The notes under the pieces: model-generated
Databases searched by the model: none
What the model saw: only the letters and a program-made list of their open reading frames with translations
What the model was told of the DNA's origin: nothing
NCBI GenBank assembly: GCA_905233335.1
Contig: CAJOED010000025.1
Span: forward strand, 1-14,819
DNA: 14,819 bases
Direction of reading: 5' to 3'
Origin: an uncultured Synergistales bacterium
GTDB lineage: Bacteria; Synergistota; Synergistia; Synergistales; Aminobacteriaceae
Program-made: the position numbers and the translations under genes
In this document: positions 1-6,424 of the stretch, piece after piece
Layout: each line of letters begins with the position of its first letter
Position numbering within the stretch: the first letter of the stretch is position 1

Positions 1-117
1 ACGCCACACGTACCAGAACGGAATTATAGCGGTGAGTGAGCTTATGCCCGACAAAAACCACGACGCAAACGCAAAATATTTATGTTTTCCCGCAAAAGAT
101 AGCAATTCACTTATCAA
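1..117 (-). CDS. ABC transporter, N-terminal fragment (membrane/ATPase exporter type), cut by window edge
   Basis: Reading the minus strand from 117, an open frame runs without a stop to the window edge (39 codons). It begins MISELLSFAGKHKY and continues through SLTAIIPFWYVWR. A short amphipathic lead followed by a hydrophobic first membrane helix ending in a PFWYVWR-type loop is what I know from the N-termini of ABC exporters with fused membrane and ATPase domains (MsbA/multidrug type). The chosen start is TTG at 115-117, placed 9 nt after the sequence AAGGAG at 126-131; another in-frame TTG at 121-123 sits only 3 nt from it, and the next upstream codon is a stop. No ATG fits. The gene begins only about 18 nt beyond the T-tract of the preceding terminator, so it would be read by read-through or from a promoter inside the upstream gene. 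Family assignment rests on a short segment, so it is moderate only. Confidence 0.55.
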   Translation of the reverse strand, partial: MISELLSFAGKHKYFAFASWFLSGISSLTAIIPFWYVWR

Positions 118-148
118 TGACAATCACTCCTTGCTGACATGATACAAC

Positions 149-177
149 AAAAAATCCCCCTTCACCGTGAAGAGGGA
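149..177 (-). terminator. Rho-independent terminator after the mannitol-dehydrogenase-family gene
   Basis: On the minus strand a hairpin (TCCC, mismatch, CTTCA paired with TGAAG, mismatch partner, GGGA; 155-177) is followed directly by six T residues (149-154). It lies 18 nt after the stop codon of the 196-1794 gene. Confidence 0.85.
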
Positions 178-195
178 CTATCAACAACGAAATTT

Positions 196-1794
196 TTACG
201 CAAGATACTTTTTGAGTGCCGCGCGCACTGCTCCTTTACCCTTCAGCATATCCCGGAACATCGTCTCTATCTTTTCACCGAGTCCGGCCTCGTACAGATC
301 GACACCGAAAATATTTTTGTTGCACAGTATCGGCTTCAGTTGTCCCGTGAGGCTCTCCGGCTGTCCGAACGTTACGCCCGCGAGTCTGCTCGTCATTTCT
401 GCGTTCAATGGGTCAGGGGAAAGCTCGAACGCATTACCGTCATCGTCAACAGCAAGCAAATATCTCAGCCACCCGGTAATTGCCAGCGGTACAGCCTTCA
501 ACTTTTCCGCCGTCCCGTAACGAGCAACATACGCCTTTATCGTTTCGCCAAACCTGAAAGCGAGTCCCTGCGAAATGTCCGTTGCTATTCGTGCGCTGGT
601 ATCTCCCAAATACGGATTAGGGAAGCGGACGTTGATTACCTCGTCAATGAATGCGCGAGGAGAAATGATTTTCGGATCCTCTACAACCGGCAGTCCCTCA
701 ACATACCCCACCTGGCGCGCAAGTTCAGCAAGTTCCGGGTCATGCATACCGTCAGCAAACAGAACATAGCCCAGCATCCTGTCGAACGTGCACAGTGCAG
801 AATGAATCGGATTGAGGCACGTCGTAACCTTCATGCGTTCGGAAAGGTTTACGGTTTTGCGGTCTGTGAGGTACATTCCGGCTTTTTCGAGGGGAGGTCG
901 TCCGTTCGGGAAATTGTCCTCAACAACGAGATAGCCGGGTGCTTCAGCGTTCACGAAAGGAGCTATGTACGTGTGCTTTGAGGTTACGACGGTCTGCATG
1001 TCCTCAACGCCCAAGCCGGATAACATTTTGCCGACATCATCAGACGGGCGCGGAGTAATCTTGTCTATCATGCTCCACGGGAATGATATTCTGCTCTCGT
1101 CCTTCACGTAATCGACAAATTCAGCGGGCACAAAATTTTTCTCCTGCCACTTTTCTGCTGTCTCTATGACGCTCTCACGTAACTTTTTGCCGTTCTGTGA
1201 TACGTTGTCCATCGACACAAGAGCAAGGGGTGAAGCTCCCGCCATGAATCGCTCGAACAATAACGCCGTAACGATAGCCATAGCTCCTTTTGCTTTATCG
1301 GGTGTGTTGTTCATGTCAGCGTCAACGTACGATAAGTATTTTCCGTCCGCACCGTGAAGCGCGTAACCTTTCTCCGTAATCGTGAATGACACCATCTGCA
1401 GTGTCGGTGAGGTGAATATCTCTTTGAGTCTTGGCCAGTCGCCGGGAGCTTTGAGTGCTTCAGTGAGTGAGCCGAGTATGCGCTTGTCTGTTTTTCCGTC
1501 CTCGTGGAGAGTAACAGCAAGTGCTAGGTTGTTGAAGGGCTTGTAGATTTTGTCGACAACATCATAGTCGAACGTTTCAACGCAGATTATGCCCCTGTCG
1601 ATTAGGCCGTCGCGTATGAGTGTGTCAGCAATGCCGCCGATAAATATACGGAAGATGTTGCCGATCCCGAAATGTACCCAAAGGGGATTTTTCGCTGTTC
1701 TCTGTGATAATTCTTGAGGGTCGTATGAGGGGAGTTCGACACCGGCATTTTTCCACGCGCTAATATCCTTGAGGCCGTCGTAAGTGAGACGCAT
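196..1794 (-). CDS. Mannitol dehydrogenase family oxidoreductase (fructuronate reductase-like)
   Basis: A 532-residue protein of the polyol-specific long-chain dehydrogenase family. Members interconvert hexuronates, ketoses and sugar alcohols with NAD(H) in the cytoplasm (UxuB, UxaB, MtlD, DalD). The N-terminal Rossmann region has HFGIGNIFR at 41-49, a GxGxxxR nucleotide-binding motif. The catalytic stretch ERMKVTTCLNPIHS supplies Lys322, Asn328 and His331, the Lys/Asn/His set of the family; the ERMKVTTCLNP form resembles a fructuronate-reductase-like subgroup rather than E. coli MtlD. The frame stays open upstream to 1950, but I start at ATG 1794. AAAGGA ends at 1807, giving 12 nt to this ATG, whereas the ATG at 1806 touches it, and 532 residues fits the family. 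It stands alone on this strand and ends in a clear terminator. Substrate is undetermined; the sugar importers nearby make a uronate or sugar alcohol plausible. Confidence 0.88.
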   Translation of the reverse strand: MRLTYDGLKDISAWKNAGVELPSYDPQELSQRTAKNPLWVHFGIGNIFRIFIGGIADTLIRDGLIDRGIICVETFDYDVVDKIYKPFNNLALAVTLHEDGKTDKRILGSLTEALKAPGDWPRLKEIFTSPTLQMVSFTITEKGYALHGADGKYLSYVDADMNNTPDKAKGAMAIVTALLFERFMAGASPLALVSMDNVSQNGKKLRESVIETAEKWQEKNFVPAEFVDYVKDESRISFPWSMIDKITPRPSDDVGKMLSGLGVEDMQTVVTSKHTYIAPFVNAEAPGYLVVEDNFPNGRPPLEKAGMYLTDRKTVNLSERMKVTTCLNPIHSALCTFDRMLGYVLFADGMHDPELAELARQVGYVEGLPVVEDPKIISPRAFIDEVINVRFPNPYLGDTSARIATDISQGLAFRFGETIKAYVARYGTAEKLKAVPLAITGWLRYLLAVDDDGNAFELSPDPLNAEMTSRLAGVTFGQPESLTGQLKPILCNKNIFGVDLYEAGLGEKIETMFRDMLKGKGAVRAALKKYLA

Positions 1795-1880
1795 TGTGTG
1801 AATCATTCCTTTCTTGTGTGCTGGGTGTATGTGTGAATGTATGAAGTGTAGCAGAATGTAGGACTTACGCAAACAGTATC

Positions 1881-2178
1881 TTACGTGGCATTCGTGCAAT
1901 CCCTGCAGTACGTATCGAGTCCCTCGCTGACGAGTGCCCGCACCGCCCATTGAGCCGCCGCCGTCAACATCGGAAGAGCTCCCCGGCCTTTTTCCGTCAA
2001 TGAGTACTCTACATGCGGAGGCACCTCGTTGTATTGCGTCCTGATAATCATTCCGTCGTTCTCAAGCTCCCGTAGTGAGTGCGCTAACATCATGTTCGTG
2101 ATGTCCCCCAGCCGACGCTTTATCGCCGAATATATCCGTCAGGTACCGCAACGGGCACAATGTTTTTTTCTCCGTCAT
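1881..2178 (-). pseudogene. HxlR-type transcriptional regulator with internal deletion and frameshift
   Basis: HxlR regulators are small winged-helix DNA-binding proteins of about 100-130 residues, often divergent from the redox genes they control. From ATG 2178 (AGGAG ten nt upstream) the frame reads MTEKKTLCPLRYLTDIFGDK, the family's N-terminal Cys-Pro helix up to the GGK-like turn. It then loses register. In the frame one base away the sequence resumes as KRRLGDITNMM, LAHSLRELENDGMI and VPPHVEYSLTEKGR, the recognition helix, wing and C-terminal helix, ending at a stop at 1881-1883. The piece normally between these blocks (about 19-20 residues: WKxxIL, the helix and GPxRFxEL) is missing. 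The change is therefore a deletion of roughly 60 bp that also breaks the frame, near 2118-2121. No functional regulator can be made. It faces the redox operon at 2295, its likely former target. Confidence 0.85.
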
Positions 2179-2234
2179 GGGTCATTTGCTCCTAGTGATA
2201 TATTTTTCTTACTTGATATGATTAATCTGCGTTC

Positions 2235-2262
2235 TTGTGTTTTAGTTATCACGTTCTAAAAT
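2235..2262 (+). promoter_or_regulatory. Possible promoter of the redox operon
   Basis: TTGTGT (2235-2240) and TAAAAT (2257-2262) are spaced 16 bp apart, 32 bp before the first start codon of the operon. The -10 box is 5/6 to consensus and the -35 only 3/6, so the call is tentative. Confidence 0.35.
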
Positions 2263-2294
2263 TTATGTCATCAATTTTCAAGGAGAGATTATCA

Positions 2295-2690
2295 ATGAAG
2301 GAAGTATTAGCGTTCCTGCAAAAAGCAAAGGTCTTCTACCTCGCAACTTCAGAGAATAATACTCCGCATGTACGTCCGCTTGGTTTTGTCATGGAGTGCG
2401 GCGGTAAAATAGCATTCTGCACATCAAACACAAAGCCCATGTTCAAGCAGCTCACCGACAATCCCAAAGTAGAGATTGCCGCGATTGATGAGAACGCGAA
2501 CACGTTACGTATTTGCGGGACGGTGAAATTTGCTACAACGCCGGAAACACAGAAGAAAGCACTTGATGTCATGCCGGATCTCGCGAAAATATATTCAGTG
2601 GGCGACGGCAAGTTCGAGATATTCTACATTGACGAGGGCAAAGCGATATGCTCATCAATGGCAGGAGATAAGCAGGAGTTTTCGCTGTAA
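2295..2690 (+). CDS. Pyridoxamine 5'-phosphate oxidase family flavin-binding protein
   Basis: A 131-residue protein of the FMN-binding split-barrel family, usually binding FMN, F420 or heme as a dimer and reducing small substrates or acting in redox defence. The N-terminus shows the typical lead: an amphipathic helix (MKEVLAFLQKAKVFYLAT), then a strand with HVRPLGFVMECGGKIAFCTS at about residues 25-44, and then KPMFKQLTDNPKVEIAAID, matching the conserved pattern of small split-barrel proteins. The length fits the single-domain members. The start at 2295 follows AGGAGAG at 2281-2287; the frame is open upstream to 2235 but that extension has no ribosome binding site. It is the first gene of the plus-strand operon, 25 nt before the MBL-fold gene. 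The exact substrate cannot be told. Confidence 0.85.
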   Translation: MKEVLAFLQKAKVFYLATSENNTPHVRPLGFVMECGGKIAFCTSNTKPMFKQLTDNPKVEIAAIDENANTLRICGTVKFATTPETQKKALDVMPDLAKIYSVGDGKFEIFYIDEGKAICSSMAGDKQEFSL

Positions 2691-2715
2691 AAATTTTTTT
2701 GAGGGAGGTAATGAA

Positions 2716-3438
2716 ATGAAATTTGGAGTCGTAAAACTTTATACTGACGGTTCATTCAATGAGGAGTTCCTTTTCGGAGGAGAAAACAAAGCCGACGGGC
2801 GAAAAGATGTGAGCTATCCCGGAAGCCTTCAGAATTTCGTGATTGATACGGGCAGTGAGGTAATTCTTGTTGATACGGGTCTTCCGTCCGAAACACCCTT
2901 CAAGGGCTACACGAAAGTTAATGATTACGTTGCAGGACTTGAGTCTCTCGGCTACAAACCCGAACAGGTTACGAAAATTCTCGTAACTCACAAGCACCCG
3001 GATCACACCGGCGAACTTCGCTCATTCCCGAACGCAAAAATATATATCGGGCCGGAAGACGCTGACGCACTCAAGCTCACGGGCGACAACATCATACGCG
3101 CAGCATACTCTGACGGTGCGTATCACAATTTCCCGGAAAGCCAGAAGATAGCCGACGGAGTATACTTCATCAAGGCACGAGGACACACGAACGGCAACAG
3201 CATAGTGATAGCGGAAGATGACGGAATATACTACATGTTTCACGGTGATGTTACGTACAATGACGCGGCACTGAAAGCAAACAAGCTCTCCGTAGTGTTC
3301 GAGGATCTGCCTGCAGCACGTGAGACCCTCGATCGTGTTCGTGAGTTCATCAAGAACAATCCGACAGTCTACCTTTCGACACATACACCTGAAGGCGTAA
3401 CAAACCTTGAGGGAAAAATCATAATGACGCTGGACTAA
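2716..3438 (+). CDS. MBL-fold metallo-hydrolase (lactonase-like)
   Basis: A 240-residue cytoplasmic metallo-beta-lactamase-fold hydrolase. All metal ligands of a two-zinc or two-iron site are visible: THKHPDH at 91-97 gives His92, His94, Asp96 and His97; His157 lies in RGHTNGNS, Asp178 in HGDVTYND, and His223 in STHTPEG. The layout and length resemble N-acyl homoserine lactonases and related lactone or thioester hydrolases, but quorum quenching should not be assumed. The ATG at 2716 is preceded by GGGAGG at 2703-2708; an ATG at 2711 runs into TGA after two codons. The frame continues far upstream through the previous gene, which is only an overlap without a start signal. The next gene begins 5 nt after the stop, so the two are likely translationally coupled. 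Confidence 0.88.
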   Translation: MKFGVVKLYTDGSFNEEFLFGGENKADGRKDVSYPGSLQNFVIDTGSEVILVDTGLPSETPFKGYTKVNDYVAGLESLGYKPEQVTKILVTHKHPDHTGELRSFPNAKIYIGPEDADALKLTGDNIIRAAYSDGAYHNFPESQKIADGVYFIKARGHTNGNSIVIAEDDGIYYMFHGDVTYNDAALKANKLSVVFEDLPAARETLDRVREFIKNNPTVYLSTHTPEGVTNLEGKIIMTLD

Positions 3439-3443
3439 TCGCA

Positions 3444-3752
3444 ATGGAACTTGAGAAAGTATTGGTGAAGAGGGTATCTGCTAGAAAATACAACGACATG
3501 ATGCCCGATGACAACGCAATACAGAGGGAAGAGGAAAATCCGCAGGCCGCACGCATGAACGAAAATCTCTACTGGAACGTCGGCTCAATCATCGAGAACA
3601 TGGAGCTTCAAGCTACGGCACTCGGACTCGCAAGCTGTGGTATCAACACCACCGTAGTAGCAATGAGGGACAAACCCGACGTGCGAAAAGCTCTCGGCAT
3701 TCCCGAACGCACAGTGAAGCCGGAATTAATCCCGGTGTCGTACATAAGGTAA
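3444..3752 (+). pseudogene. Nitroreductase-family remnant with in-frame internal deletion
   Basis: The open frame codes for 102 residues, while nitroreductases usually have 165-220. The start matches the family: MELEKVLVKRVSARKYND, where the RxSxRKY block binds FMN phosphate. The second half, NENLYWNVGSIIENMELQ followed by ATALGLASCGINT, matches the C-terminal helix and the ALGLxSCxI segment, and the end resembles LGIPE...PVSYIR. Missing between about residues 27 and 30-40 is the central section with the PSAxNxQPW-type flavin and substrate loop, some 60-80 residues. The frame was kept, so a short protein could still be made, but it should not bind FMN properly. It has no strong ribosome binding site and would be translated by coupling to the MBL-fold gene 5 nt upstream. 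A very short family variant is the alternative, less likely given the loss of the core. Confidence 0.7.
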
Positions 3753-3763
3753 CAGGTGAACAC

Positions 3764-4591
3764 ATGAACGAGGGAAAAAAATTACACTTGGTATATTTCA
3801 GTCCGAGCGGCTCAACAGAAAAAATAGTGAAGTGCATTGCTTCAGGTATTGAGGGGCTTGAAGTGGAGAAGCACGACCTTCTGACATCATACAGCCGCAG
3901 GAAAAATTACACGTTCGGGAAAAATGACATCGTAATTTTCGGGAGCATGACCGCCGGAAAATTATTCACGCTGTCCGACGAACTTTTCGCGTGCCTTCAT
4001 GCGGATAACACTCCATTTATCGGTGTCGTAACTTTCGGGAACGGCTATTACGGTATCGCGTTGAACGAAATGCAGAGACGCGCACAAGGTCAGGGCTTCC
4101 GTGTTGCGGCAATGGGAGCATTCATAGCGCGGCACTCAATGGACACATCAATAGCGGAAGAACGTCCCGACTCACACGACAAAGAAATCATGCGGGATTT
4201 CGGGCGCAAGGCATACGAGAAGATACAGCGCGGGGACTACGAGCTTCACGAACAGCCAAAGACTAACTGGTCATCGTGGGAAATGGGCAACAAAGTAATA
4301 GCTTACCGCGAGGAACACCCCGACGAACCCTACGCCCTTCCGACATCATGCAAGGCAAAAGAGATTTCCGACGACTGCATAAAGTGCGGGGCTTGTGTGC
4401 AGAGGTGCCCGGTCGACGCAATAGACATCATCGCAAAAACTTTTGACCTCGACAAGTGCATAGGGTGCTGGGGCTGTATCAATCGTTGTCCGAGACGCGC
4501 GATAAAATCAACAAGCAAAGAAGTAGCTGACATAATGAGTTCATTCGGCCAGGCAGCAACAAAACGACTTGAGCCGGAAATATTTTTCTAG
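3764..4591 (+). CDS. EFR1-type flavodoxin/ferredoxin fusion protein
   Basis: A 275-residue cytoplasmic electron carrier. The N-terminal half is a flavodoxin fold: LHLVYFSPSGSTEKIVK at 7-23 carries the FMN phosphate loop (SPSGST), and VVTFGNGYYGIALNEM near 88-103 the second FMN loop. The C-terminal part has two Cys-x2-Cys-x2-Cys-x3-Cys-Pro motifs, at Cys205/208/211/215 and Cys232/235/238/242, for two [4Fe-4S] clusters. The order flavodoxin then 2x[4Fe-4S] is that of EFR1-family proteins, thought to shuttle electrons between ferredoxin and FMN partners in anaerobes. AGGTG lies just before ATG 3764, 11 nt after the nitroreductase remnant. The likely partners in this operon are the split-barrel flavin protein and the once-intact nitroreductase. 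No lesion is seen in it. Confidence 0.9.
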   Translation: MNEGKKLHLVYFSPSGSTEKIVKCIASGIEGLEVEKHDLLTSYSRRKNYTFGKNDIVIFGSMTAGKLFTLSDELFACLHADNTPFIGVVTFGNGYYGIALNEMQRRAQGQGFRVAAMGAFIARHSMDTSIAEERPDSHDKEIMRDFGRKAYEKIQRGDYELHEQPKTNWSSWEMGNKVIAYREEHPDEPYALPTSCKAKEISDDCIKCGACVQRCPVDAIDIIAKTFDLDKCIGCWGCINRCPRRAIKSTSKEVADIMSSFGQAATKRLEPEIFF

Positions 4592-4730
4592 GAGGAACTT
4601 TTTTTATCGTAACGGGACTTTCACAGCAGGCGGCAGGGCATGACATGAAGAAAATATGTACTGGGCAGAAGAACAGCTCGAACTCGTGAAAATTATCGGG
4701 CGTGAAAACTGGTACGCAAAGCAGATGTAG
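4592..4730 (+). pseudogene. Short scrap of an unidentified last operon gene
   Basis: A good ribosome binding site (GGAGGA, 4592-4597) follows the EFR1 stop at once, but no usable start codon is placed after it. One frame reads IVTGLSQQAAGHDMKK and then runs out. Another frame, from ATG 4656 to TAG 4728-4730, reads MYWAEEQLELVKI then IGRENWYAKQM, which looks like a genuine C-terminal helix. The two pieces together suggest a gene that lost its start and most of its body. I do not recognise the family. It could also be a 24-residue ORF of no meaning. Confidence 0.4.
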
Positions 4731-4749
4731 TTTTTCTAGATAATGGAAG

Positions 4750-4779
4750 CAGGGAGCATAGAAGCCCCCTGTTTTTTTT
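4750..4779 (+). terminator. Rho-independent terminator of the redox operon
   Basis: CAGGGAGC (4750-4757) pairs with GCCCCCTG (4764-4771) with one A-C mismatch and a 6-nt loop, followed by eight T (4772-4779). It ends the plus-strand operon 3 nt before the stop of the convergent dehydrogenase gene. Confidence 0.85.
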
Positions 4780-4782
4780 GTG

Positions 4783-5835
4783 CTACTCTTCCGGCTCTGA
4801 CGGGTCAACGTCAACAATAACCTTCATTGTCGTCTCCCTGTTGTTGTCGATGTACTCATACGCTTTAGGCCAGTCCTTGAACGCAAAGTGTGCTGTGCGT
4901 AACGGCTTCAGCTGTATCTTTCCTTCCTTCACGAAACGAATTGCATCGACGAAATCTTCATGTCTGTACATCATCGACGTGTTCAGGTCTAACTCGCTGT
5001 CGTTGAGCTTGGCCAGATCGATACTTGCCTTTTTCCCGAACACCGCAACAAGAATTATCGTGCTTCCCTTGCGCGCGTTCTGTATGGCCTGATCCATCGT
5101 GATGTCGCTTCCGGCGCACTCATAAGCTACGTCGTACTTGTCCGGCCCGAATGTATCAAGTACTGCTTTCCCGTAATCGTTGTTCTTTGTGTTGACGACG
5201 ACATCAGCACCGAGCTTTTTCGCGAGTTCAAGCCTTCCGTCGGAAATGTCCGTTGCCATGACCTTAGCAGCACCGAGAGCCTTCAACGACTGAATGAGAA
5301 GAATCCCTATAGGCCCGCACCCAAGAACTACAGCATTGCAGCCTTTGACACCGGGAAATTTCTTTGCGGCGTGGACGGTAACCGCAAGAGGCTCAATCAT
5401 TGCGCCGTCGGAGTAGCTCAACTCGTCCGGGAGTGGCGTAACATTGCGCTCATCAGCAACGAAATAGTCGCTCCCTGTTCCCGTCGTCTGGAAGCCGTAA
5501 ACCTTCAGGCTCTCGCAAAGATTGTACTTCCCGTGCAGACACGGATAGCATCTTCCGCACACAATCTGCGGCTCAAGCACTACTCTGTCGCCGGGCTTGA
5601 ACTTCTTGACGTAATCGCCGACCTTCACAACCTGTGCACTGACTTCATGCCCCTGTGTTATCGGGTACGACGTGTACGGGTGCGTCCCATGATACACATG
5701 AATATCACTGCCGCAAATGCCTATCTTCTTTATCTTCACGAGCACCTGATCCGGTCCCGGCTCCGGCACTGGGATTTCACGGTAGATTATGTTCTTGGGT
5801 GTCTGCATAACTTCCTGCGTCATCATTTCTGACAT
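4783..5835 (-). CDS. Zinc-dependent medium-chain (sorbitol/threonine-type) dehydrogenase
   Basis: A 350-residue MDR-superfamily dehydrogenase that oxidises a secondary alcohol, probably of a sugar or polyol, with NAD+. Catalytic zinc ligands are Cys41 (GICGSD), His63/Glu64 (GHE) and Glu148 (MIEPLAV). The structural zinc site is Cys93, Cys96, Cys99 and Cys107. The Rossmann motif VLGCGPIG ends at 177, and Asp196 (ATDIS) at the end of the second strand favours NAD over NADP. The start ATG 5835 follows AAGGAGG with a 10-nt spacer. It is the last gene of the minus-strand carbohydrate operon, 19 nt after the 187-residue protein. Resemblance is to sorbitol, threonine and galactitol-phosphate dehydrogenases; the real substrate would be whatever the linked importer brings in, or its first oxidation product. 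Confidence 0.9.
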   Translation of the reverse strand: MSEMMTQEVMQTPKNIIYREIPVPEPGPDQVLVKIKKIGICGSDIHVYHGTHPYTSYPITQGHEVSAQVVKVGDYVKKFKPGDRVVLEPQIVCGRCYPCLHGKYNLCESLKVYGFQTTGTGSDYFVADERNVTPLPDELSYSDGAMIEPLAVTVHAAKKFPGVKGCNAVVLGCGPIGILLIQSLKALGAAKVMATDISDGRLELAKKLGADVVVNTKNNDYGKAVLDTFGPDKYDVAYECAGSDITMDQAIQNARKGSTIILVAVFGKKASIDLAKLNDSELDLNTSMMYRHEDFVDAIRFVKEGKIQLKPLRTAHFAFKDWPKAYEYIDNNRETTMKVIVDVDPSEPEE

Positions 5836-5854
5836 TCTGATAATTCCTCCTTCA

Positions 5855-6418
5855 TTACTTGTTCAAACGTTCATACTCTTCACGACAGACCGGCGAATAC
5901 TCGTACAGTTCGTCGCGAAAAGACTCAACCCATAAATGCATTTCTGCTTCAACACCTGCCGACTTCGCTATACCCGCTGACATCTGCCATATGTCCTGGC
6001 ACGCACGAATAACTTTCTCTTCATCACTAGCCTGCCTGAATCCCATCATGCGTGAAGCGTAATTAGCACTGTTGCAGGTGGAAAGGTAACGCCGCGCCGT
6101 GTTCCTGTACTCGTGGTACAGAAAGGTATGATGTGAGTCATTCATGAACAGCTCCCCGATAATACCGGCTACTTCTCTGTTTCGGAATGTCCGCAGAAAC
6201 CTCCCGCGCCCGTAAAGTATCTGAAGACATATGCACCTCCACAGCCACCAGTCGACGTTCTTGCGGCCTTTGTTCTCGTGGTCGGAGTAACGTGAAGCGT
6301 AGAGTGCCCGCAAAAATTCAGTGTCATCATCCGCCGGAAGTGAATCAAGAATTTCGCGCCGCCTCAACGGGTCAAGTTCAGCAAAATATTCTTTCAGCAG
6401 GTGAGAAATCTCGTACAT
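5855..6418 (-). CDS. Uncharacterised 187-residue protein in a sugar-transport operon
   Basis: I do not recognise this gene with certainty; it may belong to DUF6553, which is an unchecked recollection. The protein is soluble, mostly helical, without signal peptide or membrane segment. It starts MYEISHLLKEYFAELDPLRRREI. A charged section EFLRALYASRYSDHENKGRK precedes an aromatic-rich core (VDWWLWRCICLQILYGRGRF at about 54-73) and a basic RTFRNREVAG. A C-terminal helical part carries YLSTCNSANYASRMMGFRQ. There is no metal-binding or nucleotide-binding motif that I can see. It starts 6 nt after the permease stop without a strong ribosome binding site, so translation is probably coupled, and 19 nt separate it from the dehydrogenase. 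Such tight packing suggests a role tied to the transported substrate, for example an accessory or regulatory protein; that is inference. Confidence 0.75.
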   Translation of the reverse strand: MYEISHLLKEYFAELDPLRRREILDSLPADDDTEFLRALYASRYSDHENKGRKNVDWWLWRCICLQILYGRGRFLRTFRNREVAGIIGELFMNDSHHTFLYHEYRNTARRYLSTCNSANYASRMMGFRQASDEEKVIRACQDIWQMSAGIAKSAGVEAEMHLWVESFRDELYEYSPVCREEYERLNK

Positions 6419-6424
6419 GGTTCT

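Noticed and set aside
139..981. Long plus-strand ORF of 280 codons
   Set aside because: It lies fully opposite the mannitol-dehydrogenase-family gene, has no family-like motifs and its start has no ribosome binding site; it is a shadow of the codon pattern.
1795..1950. Upstream extension of the mannitol-dehydrogenase-family gene
   Set aside because: The extra 52 residues run through the intergenic space and into the HxlR remnant, have no homology-like pattern, and a ribosome binding site serves the ATG at 1794.
2530..2715. Upstream extension of the MBL-fold gene
   Set aside because: It overlaps the split-barrel gene in another frame; GGGAGG before ATG 2716 and family length fix the start.
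2716..3438. Dedicated quorum-quenching AHL lactonase
   Set aside because: The metal-binding motifs fit, but they are shared by many MBL-fold hydrolases and nothing nearby speaks of acyl homoserine lactones.
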